Shown: positions 32,175 to 45,800, counted from the stretch's first letter. The stretch is 64,000 nucleotides of DNA from Trematomus loennbergii (GCA_012861695.1 JAAOOA010001681.1:35264-99263); one strand, 5' to 3'. Notes: a model not told the origin generated them from the letters alone. Program-made: numbers and translations.

Positions 32175-32852
32175 GGCCCCAGTTACACGGGAACGCAAAT
32201 GAAAATGAACCGAATTCGATATCAAAAAAGTCTTCCGTCCACACGAGACTGCTCGACCCGCTGGAGACGCTGTAGTACATATGCCGGGCCTGTAAGTCGC
32301 TGTACTTCCGCCACAAAATACACCAAAAGCAGCGAATAAGACCCCCCGAGCATGGTTGCCATGGTTGCCTGGTTGCCTTTCTGTTTATTCTCCGCGGTGG
32401 ATTTAGCAACATGTAGTTCATGTAGTTCTCCATGTCCACTTGTTGCTGATGGTTGTGGTAGAGGAGCTGTAGGTTTTGCACTAACATCTGTAGCATGGTC
32501 AGTAGCGTCTGGAGCACGAAAGCAACCCTGTGATCCGCCATTGTTGTTGTTGTTGGCGAAACACATCAGCAATGACGCGGGTGACGCGGGGTGAGCAGGA
32601 GAGGTGGGGAGAGACGGGGCTATGGCGTCATCGTTATCAGGAAATGATCGTATGGGGCGTACACACGGAGCCGTTTGGCCCCCCAGAGCGCTGTGTCGGC
32701 AGATCTACCCACCTTGGGAGCCGTTATCACAGGGCTATCGGATTCGGGCTCCGTGTGGGTGTTTCCGTGTCGGCCTCGTGTGGACGAACCGTCTCTATAC
32801 GATAGAGAACGTTAGCGGATTCCACTGATATCGTCTCCGTGTGGACGGGGTC
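32175..32852 (-). mobile_element. Harbinger-like element B with small ORF
   Basis: Duplicate of 10920-11600. Here the minus-strand frame 32119-32541 is longer (140 codons) because a 2-bp difference at about 32297 (GTAAGTCGC for GTAAGTGGCGC) joins the MADHRV start to the SVSSGSSSLVWTEDFFDIEF segment. Confidence 0.5.
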
Positions 32853-33590
32853 TATCAGAGTTTACCTACGTGAGGAGAGGTAGAGGGTACCCCAAACTTA
32901 CCCAAATCCTCCACTTCCCACCACACACACATTTAACAATACTAAAAACAAGAAGACAGAATAATGACCAAACCTCTCAGAGACCACAAAGAGGCTCTGG
33001 AGTCAGCAGCAGGTCTGAGAGAGCGAAGGCTTCCTGGATCGCCTCCTTTAATGACCGGCCCTGGCTACCTTCTTATATGGAAATAAAACACTAATAGAAA
33101 AATAGAATGTCTTTGATAATTCACTATAACTAAGTTCTAAATGTGTCCTCTGTTAAGATGTTGAATTAACACCAGAATTGACTAAATTAATACATTATTT
33201 CTGATAGCAGTATGTGAAATTATATACTGTAGCTATATTATAAACTCTACTTGTATCTTATCAGTTAATTAGTTACAAAAATACATTTAACTCTTCCCTG
33301 GTTCTGGCAGAAACAGTTCTTTCTGAAATGTTTTGAGACATTTGGATGTATCCCTTTTAGTATGATAATTAGCCTGTTAGCATTATCCAGACAGCATTGT
33401 GTGACTTGTTGAACTGGTTTACCTGCATGTGTGGGTGTAGGCATTCCTTTTAGTGTGATAATAAGCTAAGCCAGACAGAATGAACACTTGTTCAACCTGC
33501 CTATCTATTCCTTCAGGTAATCTATTACAATATAATAAGCATATGTATTGTATATTGATACATATTTATTAATGACTTTTTCCATTTCAG
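32853..33590. other. Spacer within unit B, no gene seen
   Basis: Near-identical to 11601-12334. It adds a short GTATT/ATTGTATATT duplication at about 33545. Confidence 0.5.
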
Positions 33591-34072
33591 AATGCCAGCA
33601 GCAAAGAGAGGTCCTGGATTCAGTGTGCAGGATGTGATCCAAAAAGGAGAAAGTGATTTGAGATGGAATCAGAGGACACTGCTATGAGTGAAGAAGAGGC
33701 AGATGAAGATGCCTGTGGACAAAGAAAACCAACAACAATCCATCCCTCACATACTTATGTATATATAATAACTTGCTTTATATTTGGCTTTTGTTATTGT
33801 TCATTTGTAAATTCAACATGTATATTTTCTACTTTCTTGTTTATTTCTAGTCTTTTTTCATTTGTATTGTATGCCATGTCTTTTATGCTGCTGCAACACA
33901 ACAATGTCCCAAATTGAGATCAATAAAGTTCTATCTTATCTCTTATCTTAACCCAATGGCCGCCCAGTCAGTGATTATGTGGACATCGAGCCCCAACCAA
34001 ATAAACACACCAAGCCCCGTGACAGGTATCGCTGGCTGAAAAAAGATTTGATCAGTCCCAATACTGATTTTT
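33591..34072 (+). pseudogene. piggyBac-like N-terminal relic B
   Basis: Duplicate of 12335-12815, with the same frameshift and the same AT-rich insertion. The second segment again reads DRYRWLKK. Confidence 0.55.
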
Positions 34073-34280
34073 TCTTTTGAGTAATAAATCAGAATTCTTA
34101 CTTAAATCTCAGATCTATGAAAACAAATCCTGAAGGTTTAAAAAGAAATAGAAAATCTGAAATAAAGTTAAAGAAAATTATCAGATTTCTGACTTTCACT
34201 GAAAACCTTCAGGATTTGTTTTCTTAGATCTGAGATTTAAGTAAGAATTCTGATTTATCACTCAAAAGAAAAATCAGTAT
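34062..34280. repeat. Long hairpin, copy B (shorter centre)
   Basis: The arms match copy A. About 57 bp of arm and loop are missing at the centre. Confidence 0.75.
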
Positions 34281-34568
34281 TGATAAGTTAGTGATTATTA
34301 AATGAATTACATCTCAGGGCATTATGAAATTATGAAACCAGATACAAAACTAATAAAAAAAAAAAACAGACATCAGAAATCCGGACCGGAAGTAGTACCC
34401 CGGGAGCAAACTATTTTGTTTTGTTCCAGAAGAACCTAAGTCTACCAGCACATCTGGAGCCAGGACTTAAGGCTAAGCATCGATTTCTTTCTAACTTTAC
34501 CTTACTTCTGTTTATAATTTCAGTTTTTTAAAGCACAATAACCACAGCCTCGTTAGTTCCATAAGATA

Positions 34569-34633
34569 CGAGAGGGAATTGAACCACTGACCTTCAGGTT
34601 GATAGACATCCAGTTACCCCTTGAGCTAAAGCC
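34569..34633 (-). repeat. tRNA-derived SINE-like head, copy B
   Basis: Same A-box and B-box as 13360-13424. Confidence 0.5.
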
Positions 34634-34974
34634 ACCTGTACTGATATCATTCAAATCTTAACAGTTGGGCTTCAACGTTCAAGGATCATAATCTGTCAAT
34701 ATGTTGCTTTTTAAGGACAAAACCTGGTAAACATCTCAACTGGGAACTAAAGTCGCGGGAATACAGTGAAAAAAATGTAACACTTGGGAGTTGTCAGAGG
34801 AAAATATTAAAGCAAAGCAGACACGTACATTTGTTGAAACTTGTTATAGTAATTGACAGTTTTCCCCTTCTCTCCTCACACGTTTTACAATGCAGAAACT
34901 TCATTCAGACATCATAACAGATAGCTCAATTACGGCTATGACTCTTATAATTTCTGACATTAGGACCGTCAAGA

Positions 34975-35041
34975 GGCTATGGCCGAGAGGTAGTGTTGAT
35001 GTCTTATAGCCAGTTATGTTGTGGGTTCCAGCCCTGCATTC
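34975..35041 (+). repeat. tRNA-like SINE head, copy B, at the hAT empty site
   Basis: GGCTATGGCCGAGAGGTAGTG then TGGGTTCCAGCCC. The hAT element that interrupts the edge of copy A is absent here. Confidence 0.45.
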
Positions 35042-35760
35042 ATTACACACACTTTTGGTAGTAGGGAATTAAACAATAACATTTTCGAGGCTAATAAACA
35101 TTTACATCTGGCTCTTGAGGGCTCTGAAGTGAAGTGTGCTTCTTCCGCCAAATCTACCCAGACATATTACCACAAATACAAAAGAGGCAGCACTTGACAA
35201 TGACACCACTCAGCTCAATGTCATGTCGCAATAAAAAGTACAATAGATGAAAAAGAATGTGGCATAAACAATCTGGGTCTGCAATATATTTATTATATCC
35301 GCACAGGGTTCAGGTATTGTGTGTGATGAGGCACTGTTCAGTAAATATAGACATTGTTTAACATATTCTTTTATGTTATTAACTCAAAATGACTTTCACA
35401 GCATCACATCCTCGGTCCTCCAAGTGCATTTAGAGAAATGAGATGTCCTTCAACATGGCTGAAATCCATTTCCGGGTCACTACCGGAGGAGCGAGGAGTC
35501 GAGGAGTCGAGGAGGGGAAATGAGAGAAATGAGAAAGGCCCTATAGGAGTAACGTGCTGCAGCTTCAAAAACGATGAAACATATTAACAGCAATGTGCCC
35601 AAACACATGCAGATGGAGAGAAATCTACACCAACCTGACGAGACATGAGCAGGGTTTACTAAAAGAGCTACATTAGCTAAAAAAAATAAAAATAACATAA
35701 AATCTGAATTCATCTGATTTTTCTTAATCCTACAAATAAATCAAATATACATAAAAACAT
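35042..35760. other. End of unit B with GAGG repeat and junction, no gene
   Basis: GAGG repeat at 35404-35547. Junction segment at about 35710-35760. Confidence 0.6.
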
Positions 35761-35790
35761 ACAAATCTGTTACTTCCTGTCTTGTGTAGT

Positions 35791-35817
35791 TTGACCTTTG
35801 ACCTTTGACCTTTGACA
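35791..35817. promoter_or_regulatory. Tandem TGACCTT half-sites (DR1-like)
   Basis: TTTGACC is repeated three times head to tail with a fourth partial. On the other strand this makes AGGTCA half-sites spaced by one A, the DR1 pattern bound by HNF4, PPAR or RXR. No adjacent gene is visible, so it may be only a 7-bp simple repeat. Confidence 0.3.
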
Positions 35818-35928
35818 GCTCACCTGTTTGAAATGTGTTGGAAGTTGTGGAGATTGAGGATCTGAGCAGGATGTGCTCACTTTGAGTGTGTTTGAGTGTA
35901 AATGATGGCGCAGTGTGCGACATGTCAT

Positions 35929-36892
35929 CAGAGTTGGGTGTAACGCGTTACAAAGTAACGCGTTACTGTAATAATATTACTTTTGTCGGTAACGGAGTAG
36001 TGTAACGCGTTACTTTTATAATTCAGTAATCACACTACAGTTACTAACATTGCCCCGACACGCGTTACTTCGTTACTTTTATAAAATCAGTCATAATCAC
36101 ACTGACAGACAAGAGGGGTTTCCGCCGCAGGTTTCTATGTACGTAATCTTCGCGACTTGCACGTCCACATCTCCACAGTGCTGCATAAACATGGCTGAGT
36201 CAGCGATAACTTTCGAGGGTGGAGGTATGCCCATTATTTTGAGTTCGTCCGAAGAATAGACAGGAATGTGACGGTGAGGTGCAAACTGTGTCCAGGCCAG
36301 AAGCTGTTATACACTGCTGTAAACACCACGTCAAACCTCAACAAACACCTGCAAAGAACACATGCTAAGGTGAAGCTAATAGCTAAGGACCGGACCCCCG
36401 AACCAGAGTGAGGATGTTGTGAGTCGCCGCCACCGACTCTGAAGCGGCACAAATTAGAATTTGGAGACCGGTAACCAAAGCAGAGATGGACAGGCTTGTA
36501 GCATCCTTCATAGTAGAGGTAATGTTGCCCATTTGCACAGTGGAATCACCATCGCATCGTTCAGAGATATACTGCGCAAAATACAGATAGCAGGAGACAG
36601 GACAGCCATAGTCAGAGCTATCTGGATCAGTCTTATGCGACAATGGAAACTGAACTAAAGAGAACATTTGAAACTTTAGCAGTCTGCGTGATCTGCCTGT
36701 AGGGAGGGGCGGGCCGGCCCTGCGAGTAAAGTAACGAGTAAAGTAACGAGTAAAGTAACGAGTAAAGTAACGAGTAAAGTAACGAGTTACTTCATGTAGA
36801 GAGTAACGAAGTAGTGTAATATATTACTTTTTTTTTAAAGTAATATGTAATATGTAATATATTACTTTTTTTGAGTAACGACCCCATCTCTG
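35929..36892. mobile_element. hAT element (964 bp) with BED-finger relic
   Basis: Starts CAGAGTTGGGTGTAACGCG, ends GTTACTC-like in reverse complement (CAGAGATGGGG), with the 8-bp duplication CATGTCAT (35921-35928 and 36893-36900). GTAACG(C/A)GTTAC motifs dominate both ends. Five tandem copies of about 12 bp (GAGTAAAGTAAC) lie at 36725-36790. Confidence 0.9.
36191..36662 (+). pseudogene. hAT transposase N-terminal relic
   Basis: ATG at 36191 (MAESAITFEGG). After a shift, RCKLCPGQKLLYTAVNTTSN and LNKHLQRTHA form a BED finger (C..C...H...H), followed by a DRLVASFIVE region and FRDILRKIQIAGDR. The catalytic core is deleted. BED proteins of this kind are hAT transposases or ZBED relatives. Confidence 0.75.
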
Positions 36893-37007
36893 CATGTCAT
36901 CATGTGAGTGTGTTGGCAAGTGACAAAACAGTAATTGTTGAAAAAGAGGACTTTTTTGAAGAATATAAAAAATGTCACGCACACGCCAGCGTGCCGCAGG
37001 TCAAAGG

Positions 37008-37742
37008 CAGTGGCGAGCCGTCAGGGCCCTCTAGGCCCTCTGTGAGGGCCTAAGATATTCAAAAAAAAATATTTAAAAACATTAAAAAAATATATTTCTT
37101 TTTAAAATATATTTTTTTAATATTATTTTTGTTATATTTTTCATTAGTTTTACCGAAAAAAAACTTGATTTAATAAAATAACATTTCCAAATAAATAAAT
37201 CCTTCGAATCTGCCTGTTCAGTCTCTGTTTGAATGTGGGTTACATGAAAGAAGCTCACCTGGCCCTCTCTGCGATTCACAGAGGGCCCGCTATAGTAACT
37301 GAACGAGAGAGTAATGTGAAATGACAGTACAATTGACCAATCATATCTTCCCTCTAAATGGGTGGGTTTTATTATCGCGGACTAGATGACAAGTTCCGCC
37401 CGCTGTGAAACTTTTCTTGTTTCCATAGCAACAACAACTTCCTGTCAACAGCGTAAACTCGCCTTCAAAATAAAAGCATGCCAAATTACACTTAAGACAT
37501 ACAACTGCAACGAAAGTAACAAACAAAATGCAATATCATTTTCAATGTCAAAGAACACCAAATTGGGTTCACAGGTGTGTTTTGTGTGGTAGAGGGTCAC
37601 TGTCATTGATGCGTTTTGCACCCTGGGCCATTGTTTTGATATTCCGCTGAAGTATACGCTGTGACGGAATAACTTTTTTTTTTTTTTTTCGAGGGAAGGG
37701 GTGGTAAGAGGGCCTAGGTATAAAGCTCACGGCTCGCCACTG
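37008..37742. mobile_element. hAT element (735 bp), non-coding
   Basis: TIRs CAGTGGCGAGCCGT / ACGGCTCGCCACTG, with the 8-bp duplication GTCAAAGG (37000-37007 and 37743-37750). The interior is AT-rich. Two TAGGCCCTCT-like stretches occur near the left end. Confidence 0.9.
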
Positions 37743-38304
<562 letters not shown>

Positions 38305-39241
38305 CTCGCTTATACTCTTACATTAGACTCCAAACAAACCCACAGAAGAACAGAAGCTCAATGTTCCCTGTGTGACTTTAAGGTTTACAACGTGACGCAG
38401 GAGTTCCTTCCTGTTCCGGTCGGACCGGTCTGACATCAAACTGCTGCTGCTGGAGAAACGGCTCACCAGCCTCAGGCTCCATTATTGATCTTAGCAAGAG
38501 ATGCCTTTTTCAGATTGTACAAGTTCACCTTTTTCAGCTCTGGTTTCATCTGATTTTTCTTAATCCTACAAATAAATAAAATATATATAAAAACATGAAA
38601 ATATCTTGTTTCAGAAAAATAATTTATATATTTATAATTAAAAAAAGCAAAAGACAGAGATTTTCACTTTTGTCCTTTTAGTTCTTTTATTAACAAGAAA
38701 AACCCAAACATTACAAAATACACAGACATGTGGCACTCGACCTGTTGGCTGTTCTTTTTTATGACTTTTCTTTTATTTGTTTTGTTGCATTATTCAAACT
38801 TTCATTTATGCATTCAACACATTTAGACTTAGTTACAAATTAAAAACCTTTAGAATCAAATATCTCCAATGAAAGAAGCTCTGGTGCTTTCTCTCTAAAG
38901 ACTCACTTTACAAGAGAAACAACAACACACAAATACATCAATATCCATATTCAACACATATTTAAATCATGAACACACGTCTCTGTTAAACACACACAAG
39001 ACTACAAATACAATTTAACAGAGTAAAAGGCAATCAGAGTATAAGACTACATGTTTTAAATTATTATATGATCATTTAACACGACACAGAACAAACTCAT
39101 GAGAAGATGTTAAAGCACATCCCATATGTTTGATTGACAGCTGATCTCTGTGCAGTGAAGACATGAGCAATCAGCTCTCAGCAACAATGATGTACACACG
39201 GTGAGTTTAAGAAGTAGAAGAGTTCCTCAAATGACTTCAGG
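38305..39241. other. NEK intron-3 remnant and TRIM C 3' flank
   Basis: Duplicate of 28653-29579. A minus-strand frame from ATG 38482 reads [20 protein letters not shown] and continues about 15 codons to a stop. It is a possible relic exon, not recognised. Junction segment at 38557-38632. Confidence 0.5.
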
Positions 39242-40891
39242 CTATTTCAGTTTACAAAACTCAGCTGTGTCTCCACAATAACAAAGCCAAAGTCCAGCAT
39301 GTAGCGGCTGAGTGAATGTGGTCTGCACTCTGTGGAGGAGAGTCATGGTTTCAGAGATGATGCTGTAGAAGGACAGAACACCTGCTCTGTGATCCAGGTA
39401 CACTCCTACTCTGGAGGACAGAGGACCTGAGACGGGAGTGTTGATACTGTTGTAACGAAATGTATATCTGTTTTGGTCGCAATATAACGCCAAGATTTTC
39501 ATTGAGTCCAAATCCACTTTCAGCCCCTACTTTCCTGATATTCTTGTATGCGACTGCTACAAAACTGTCCCCCTCTCGCTCCACCTCCCAGTAACAACGT
39601 CCAGTCAGACTCTCTCTACTCAGGACCTGAGGCCATTCAGTGAATCTGTCTGGGTGACGAGAATAAGACTGTGTTGTTTCATGTTTGTTGCTTTTCTGCT
39701 CCCCTCAGATAATACAGCCGTGTTCTGCTGTTTTTGGATCCAGAGTGACTTCCTGTGAATATTGTAAGAACCCAGCTCTGGTGGTGGGCTCTGCTGCTGA
39801 CAGTAAAACATCCACTTCAGTCGATGAGACGTTTTCCATTCCTCTCTCAGGACGTCCTGTAGTTTGTCTCTGACTGCTGACAGGGCCGCCGTCACGTCCT
39901 CAAAGTAGCTCAGAGGACGGATGTTGATGCTGGATGAGTGTGTAGTTCACTGAGGGCTGACAGTGAGGGGTAGCTGTGCAGAAACTGGTTGTGATCCTCT
40001 GTGTGAGACAGCAGCTTCAGCTCAGCGTCTCTCCTCTTCAGCTCAGAGATCTCCTGCTCCAGCTTCTCCTGAAGCTCTTTGACTCGACTCACTTCTCTCT
40101 TCTGCTGGGATCTGACCTGCTGCTTCACATCAGAGCTTCTTCTCCATGAGACGGATCAGCTCAGTGAACATCTTCTCACTGTCCTCCACTGCTTTATCAG
40201 CAGAGCCATTGACGGCCTCCACCTCCTGCTGAAGCAGCTTCACCTCCTTCTCTCTGTCCTGGATTCTCTGCTGGATGTTTAGTCGACTCCCCTCCAGCTC
40301 TCTCTGCCTCTCAGTCCTCTCTGCTGCAGCTGACACTGTGTCGTGGCCTTTGTGTTCGTCCACAGAGCAGAGAGAACAGATACACTGCTGATCAGTGCGG
40401 CAGAACAGCTTCATCACCTCGTCGTGACGAGAGCAGATGTTCTCCTGGAGCTTCTTGGAGGGCTCCACCAGCTTGTGTTTCTCAAAGGCAGGTGATTCAT
40501 AATGAAGCTGGAGGTGTTTCTCACAGTAAGATATAAGACACATAGGCAGGACTTACAGGCTCTCAGTTTCCTCCCAGTGCAGACATCACAGGCCACATCT
40601 TCAGCTCCAGCATAGCAGTGATCAGCAGGAGCAGCTTGGAGTCCAGTCTTCTTCAGCTCCTCCACTAAAGCTGCTAACATGGTGCTTTTCAGCAGGACAG
40701 GCCTCGGTGTGAAGCTCTGCCTACACTGAGGGCAGCTGTGGATCTTCTTCTCATCCTCTCCGTCCCAGAAGCCTTTAATACACTTCATGCAGTAGCTGTG
40801 TCCACAGGAAGTGGTCACCGGATCCTTCAGTAGATCAGACAGATGACAAGATAAGAATTTCCCGGTCCAGCTGAACTCCTTTCTGCGCCAT
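39242..40891 (-). pseudogene. TRIM copy C, diverged and frameshifted
   Basis: ATG 40891, TAG at 39242-39244. Unlike A and B it keeps the base after KDPV, so the RING segment [12 protein letters not shown] is in frame with its upstream part from KDP. It has lost bases just before (about 40834-40855). The B-box region has [13 protein letters not shown] intact. One base is lost at about 40140 (MEKKL for MEKRSSD). SPRY is the most diverged of the set: NIRKVGAESGFGLNENLG for the NISRAGGECRFGFNDKSW of A. Several indels lie at 39540-39720. Confidence 0.82.
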
Positions 40892-40921
40892 TTCACCTCT
40901 CAGTAGCAGCGAGTGTCTGAG

Positions 40922-40931
40922 TTTCACTTCC
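40922..40931 (-). promoter_or_regulatory. ETS-IRF composite element, copy C
   Basis: GGAAGTGAAA on the gene strand, unchanged although the TRIM C body has diverged. Confidence 0.6.
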
Positions 40932-41857
40932 TGAGAGCTGAAACTATGTGAGCTGTGATCTGAACAGCATGTGTGTGCAGTGAATCAGCTCTTTTCTTTA
41001 CCCACATGTTGGTTACACCCCTCCTCCTCAGTGTGGATCTGAAGGGGAGGAACCAGGAAGTACAGAGTGGAGCTGGCTGTGTCTGAGAGCAGGAAGAAGA
41101 GGGAGGGCTTATCAAACTCTGACTCATTCCAGGAGGAGGAGCAGACACTCTGAACTGTTTCCTCATTTACAAACGGAGCCTCGCTCACAACCTGCTCCAC
41201 ATTTGACATTTGTAAAATAAAAAGCATTGGTATCACAATATACTTAAAGGACCAAAAGTAAAAGTACTCCTTATGCATTATGGCCCTTTTCAGAATCGTA
41301 TATATATATTGAGTTACTGGGTTACTATAATGATTATTGATGTGTTTTATCACAGTTAGTAAATGTAGAGATCATTTGAATAACTTGATGTCCTGCTGCT
41401 GGATATCTTATCCTATAAATATCTGTCAAAGTGTATTTAATAATTGATTTATATTTTTGAATGATCTACTAATTATATCTAACTCGAATTGGCATAAAAA
41501 AAATAGTTAAAGTACCAAAAGTAAAAGTACTTACTGTGCATAATTCTCCATTTAGAATCATATATATTGCATTACTGGATTATTTCATTCTTTATGCATT
41601 CATGTGTCTTTTCCATCCCTAATAAATTGTAGGGGAAATGGAGACAGTAACACACAACAGTCAGGGTGAAAGTGAACACAAGTTTATTTATTTACACCAA
41701 AGAAAATGCCAACAAACGTTCTTTAAGTGAGGAGACAAAGAAGATTGTGCCAAATTAAATAAATGAATATAACAAAACTCAAACAAAAAGCCCTCACTAT
41801 CTGTTCTACTAACAAGGAGACAAAACAACTACAGGGTGCAACAATCTACTAACCTAG
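40932..41857. other. TRIM C upstream flank, partly deleted, no gene
   Basis: About 150 bp of the AGTAAAAGTA region present in A and B are missing after 41212. A second repeat copy is at 41505-41540. Confidence 0.5.
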
Positions 41858-42169
41858 TGTGTCTACACGGAGACGGAAACGAAAATGAACCGAATTCGAT
41901 ATCAAAATAGTCTTCCGTCCACACGAGACCGCTCGACCCGCTGGAGACGCTGTAGTACATATGCCGGGCCTGTAAGTGGCGCCATACTTCCGCCACAAAA
42001 TACACCAAAACAGCGAATAAGACCCCCCCGAGCATGGTTGCCATGGTTGCCATGGTTGCCCTTCTGTTTATTCTCCGCAGTGGATTTAGCAACATGTAGT
42101 TCATGTAGTTCTCCATGTCCACTTGTTGCTGATGGTTGTGGTAGAGGAGCTGTAGATTGTGCACTAAGT
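41858..42169 (-). mobile_element. Harbinger-like element C, truncated
   Basis: The left half of the element, starting GTGTCTACACGGAGACGGAA. Its ORF (41829-42182) lacks the usual MADHRV start because the hAT element at 42170 cuts it. It reads LLNPLRRINRRAT, then SGSSGLVWTEDYFDIEFGSF. Confidence 0.5.
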
Positions 42170-43115
<946 letters not shown>

Positions 43116-43123
43116 CACTAAGT

Positions 43124-44751
43124 AACACACAACAACCAATAACATTGAGAGAGTCAGGGTGAAAGTGAACACAAGTTTATTTATTTACATCAAAGAAAAT
43201 GCCAACAACTGTTCTTTAAGTGAGGAGACAAAGAAGATTGTGCCAAATTAAATACATGAATATAAAAAAATACAATGAAGCTACTGTGAAATTCACTCCG
43301 TGTTCATGTCGAGTGACTTTTTGGACAAACCGGCTACCGTACCGGATGTACGTTTCGTTCGTTTTTTTTTTTAATTTAGCTGTATTATTATTTATCAAAT
43401 CAATCTGAAAAGGGCACATCAAATTAGTGTTTATTAAATTAATTAAACCTCAGGGCATTATGAAATTATTAAACCAGATACAAAACTAATTTTAAAAAAA
43501 GCGACTCAGCATCCGGACCGGAAGTAGTACCCCGGGTCGGGAGCAAATGATTTTTGTTGTCCTTATTTTTAAATGTAGAAATATGTTAAAGATTTTATAA
43601 TAGTGTGTGTTCTGTTTTATTCTCAAATCTTATTTATTTATGCATTTATTTATTTATACTTATGTCATGTTCCGTCCTCCATAGTATTTGACTGAATAAG
43701 GATGTGGATAGCAGGACTGATGACTTCTATTAACTTCAACATCAAAATCGATTGATAAAGAAGCTTCTTTTGCATCTATTGTTTAAACCTTTAATTTATA
43801 TTCACTTACCACAAATACAAAAGAGGCAGCACTTGACAATGACACCACTCAGCTCAATGTCATGTCGCAATAAAAAGTACAATAGATACAAAAAATTAAG
43901 GTATAAACAATCTGGGTCTGCAATATATTTATTATATCCGCACAGGGTTCAGGTATTGTGTGTGATGAGGCACTGCTCAGTAAATATAGACATTGTTTAA
44001 CATATTCTTTTACGTTATTACCTCAAAATGACTTTCACAGCATCACATCCTCTGTCCTCCAAGTGCATTTAGAGAAATGAGATGTCCTTCAACATGGCTG
44101 AAATCCATTTCCGGGTCACTACCGGAGGACCGAGGAGTCGAGGAGTCGAGGAGGGGAAATGAGAGAAATGAGAAAGGCCCTATAGGAGTAACGTGCTGCA
44201 GCTTCAAAAACGATGAAACATATTAACAGCAATGTGCCCAAACACATGCAGATGGAGAGAAATCTACACCAACCTGACGAGACATGAGCAGGCTTTACTA
44301 AAAGAGCTACATTAGCTACAAATAACGTAACATCTGAATTCATCTGATTTTTCTTAATCCTACAAATAAATAAAATATATATAAAACATGAAAATATCTT
44401 GTTTCAGAAAAATAATTTATATATATGTTGTGTTCGGGTCTCCCGTGACCCGTTTCAAGTTTCATTTTTTAATAACTACGCTCTAGTTTTTTGTATCTGA
44501 ACGATGCTTCATGATATCCTCCACAACAGATTTATAAACACTACAAAAACTGATTTGGACAATTTTAGCCAAGTCTGAAGGTCTCTAAAAAAAAAGTGTA
44601 TAATTTGGTGTTGGGGTCTGGGGAGACCCAGCAGAATTGTTGTGGGTCACTCGGGTTCAAATTTGGCCCAATCAAGATTCATCTTTGACTTTAGACACCC
44701 TCCCCCACCCCTTCAGCCACTGTAACAATAATTGTTCGCAACATGCACCAG
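43124..44751. other. Unit C remainder with internal deletion, no gene
   Basis: 43130-43265 repeats the sequence of 41645-41770. Then comes the inverted match to 1-85 (43265-43348), sequence matching 13095-13200 (CATCCGGACCGGAAGTAGTA), and 43805-44420 matching 24330-24960 with a GAGG repeat at 44046-44179. The piggyBac relic, hairpin and SINE heads of units A and B are missing. 44430-44670 matches 24965-25040 plus 26133-26290 without the hAT element. Confidence 0.55.
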
Positions 44752-44950
44752 GGCCCGTTCTCATTTCATCAAATGTCCCTCCTCGACTCCTCGACTCCTC
44801 GATCCTCCGGTAGTGACCCGGAAATGAATTTTAGCTCGCCATGTTGAAGGACATCTCATTTCTCTAAATGCACTTCGAGGATCGAGCGTCGAGGAGGCTC
44901 TCTGGAGGAGCTATAACCGAGGATACACTGATGGGTCCTCCACGTCTCCT
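44752..44950. repeat. CTCGG/GAGG-rich repeat, inverted copy
   Basis: Reverse complement of 3055-3226, starting GGGCCCGTTCTCATTTCATC. It forms the outer arm of the inverted duplication around the NEK exon. Confidence 0.6.
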
Positions 44951-45316
44951 TCGTGGATGCATTTCCGGCAATAGAGATGTTTCAAAGAGTCGTGACGCAC
45001 TGCCGGACTGATCTCAGCCAATGACAGCTCTGCATGCATCCCCTGGATATTATTTTATTAACGGCTGTAGCCTGATTATGCTTTAGGAGCTGTAGGTGTG
45101 TGTGTGTGGTGTAGGTTGTGTGGTACAGTGTGTGCGTAGATGCAGCGGACAGACAGGTCTCAGTTGGTTTGGTGTCCTCTGCTTACTTGTAATACTTGTA
45201 AATAAAAACTTATGGCCCGTCATTTATTTCCCTCATTGTAGCGACCAGTCTCTGATAGTGTTACGTTATTATGAGAGTGCTCTGTTTGATTCTGAAATTG
45301 TATATATATTTATAAA

Positions 45317-45318
<2 letters not shown>
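44951..45318. other. Intergenic, no gene seen
   Basis: The first ~45 bp mirror 2960-3055. The rest contains short GT runs and ends in AT-rich sequence before the microsatellite. Confidence 0.4.
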
Positions 45319-45384
<66 letters not shown>

Positions 45385-45444
45385 TGTGTGTGTGTGTGTG
45401 TGTGTGCATGTGCATGTGTGTGTGTCTGTGTGTCTGTGTGTATG
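45319..45444. repeat. (GT)n microsatellite
   Basis: About 125 bp of GT with CATG, CTG and TATG interruptions at the right. Its right flank equals that of the tract at 4066. Confidence 0.95.
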
Positions 45445-45602
45445 TCCGCATATGTAGCCTGTTATTGTCTCATTATACCGCACTGTGAATGAATCAAAGT
45501 AAATATATAAGTCGTCATGAACACATCTGTCCATCAGACAGAGGGCTGCTGTGCCTCCTGTCATCATTAATGGACGTCTCTTTAAAATGACCGCTCAGAG
45601 GA

Positions 45603-45800
45603 GAGGAGTTCTCATTTCTCTAACCGCCTGCTGCTTCCCCTCCTCTCTCCTCGGTTCCCCTCCTCTCTCCTCGGTTCCCCTCCTCGGCTCCTCCGCTCGC
45701 ATCTCCTGTGGGCGGGACTAAGTCTCGAGGATAGGAGTCGAGGAGGGGAGTCGAGGAGGGGAGTCGAGGAGGGACATTTGATGAAATGAGAACGGGCCCA
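45603..45800. repeat. CTCGG/GAGG-rich repeat, copy 3
   Basis: Same orientation as 4395-4592, with an extra GAGGAGGGGAGTC unit and one less CTCGGTTCC unit. Confidence 0.6.
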
